5,869 nt of DNA from Firmicutes bacterium UBA5420 (lineage in GTDB: Bacteria; Bacillota; Limnochordia; Darwinibacteriales; Darwinibacteriaceae). Numbering within the stretch: position 1 is the stretch's first letter; each line of letters starts with the position of its first letter. The stretch is from the NCBI GenBank assembly GCA_002409455.1, contig DHNI01000036.1:3295-9163 (forward strand), written 5' to 3'. The position numbers and the translations under genes were made by a program. Positions 5,846-5,869 of the stretch are shown here, piece by piece. A model generated the notes under the pieces. That model was given only the letters and a program-made list of their open reading frames with translations, did no database searches and was not told the origin of the DNA.

Positions 5846-5869
5846 GCACTACCATATATATCACGTTAT

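Noticed and set aside
1..5869. CRISPR arrays, tRNA or rRNA genes, insertion sequences, phage or defence genes
   Set aside because: No regularly spaced repeats, cloverleaf-like segments, transposase motifs or terminal inverted repeats were seen; nearly the whole window is accounted for by six metabolic and transport genes.

Overview
The window reads as part of an anaerobe-like, Bacillota-type chromosome, at mid GC content by eye. All supported genes lie on the minus strand, so transcription runs from position 5869 towards position 1. The taxonomic clues are strong GGAGG-type ribosome binding sites, consensus TTGACA-17-TAtAaT promoters, a split (two-gene) UxaA-type dehydratase, a LarA-type nickel enzyme, and a CUT1 sugar transporter with no ATPase of its own. 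The solute-binding protein has a plain signal peptide (A-S-A then E) with no lipobox cysteine. That is unusual for a single-membrane Bacillota and hints at a two-membrane (diderm) lineage. The lineage is inference only.

Region 1 (5869 to 2395) is an ABC transporter operon. A strong promoter (5817-5845) is followed by a roughly 180-base leader that holds a possible 18-residue leader ORF. Then come a secreted solute-binding protein, a GC-rich hairpin, a MalF/UgpA-type permease, a MalG/UgpE-type permease and a clear intrinsic terminator (2395-2428). No ATPase gene is present, so the transporter probably borrows a shared MsmK/UgpC-type ATPase encoded elsewhere.

Region 2 (2303 to beyond position 1) is a catabolic operon. 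A second consensus promoter is overlaid by TTGTATACAA-type palindromes resembling GntR-family operators. It drives a LarA-family nickel-pincer-nucleotide enzyme, a small SAF-domain subunit and a large subunit of an altronate-dehydratase-type (UxaA) enzyme. The large subunit runs off the window after 209 residues. Start-stop gaps of 22 and 2 bases argue for one transcript.

Working model (inference): the transporter imports a sugar or sugar-acid derivative. The LarA homologue inverts C2 of an aldonic or related 2-hydroxy acid, and the two-subunit UxaA enzyme dehydrates the correct epimer to a 2-keto-3-deoxy acid. The LarA homologue keeps every cofactor and catalytic residue I can place, so it should be an active nickel enzyme. 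Its neighbours suggest a sugar-acid substrate rather than lactate. The nickel-cofactor synthesis genes (larB, larC, larE), the regulator, a keto-deoxy-acid kinase or aldolase and the ATPase are not in the window.
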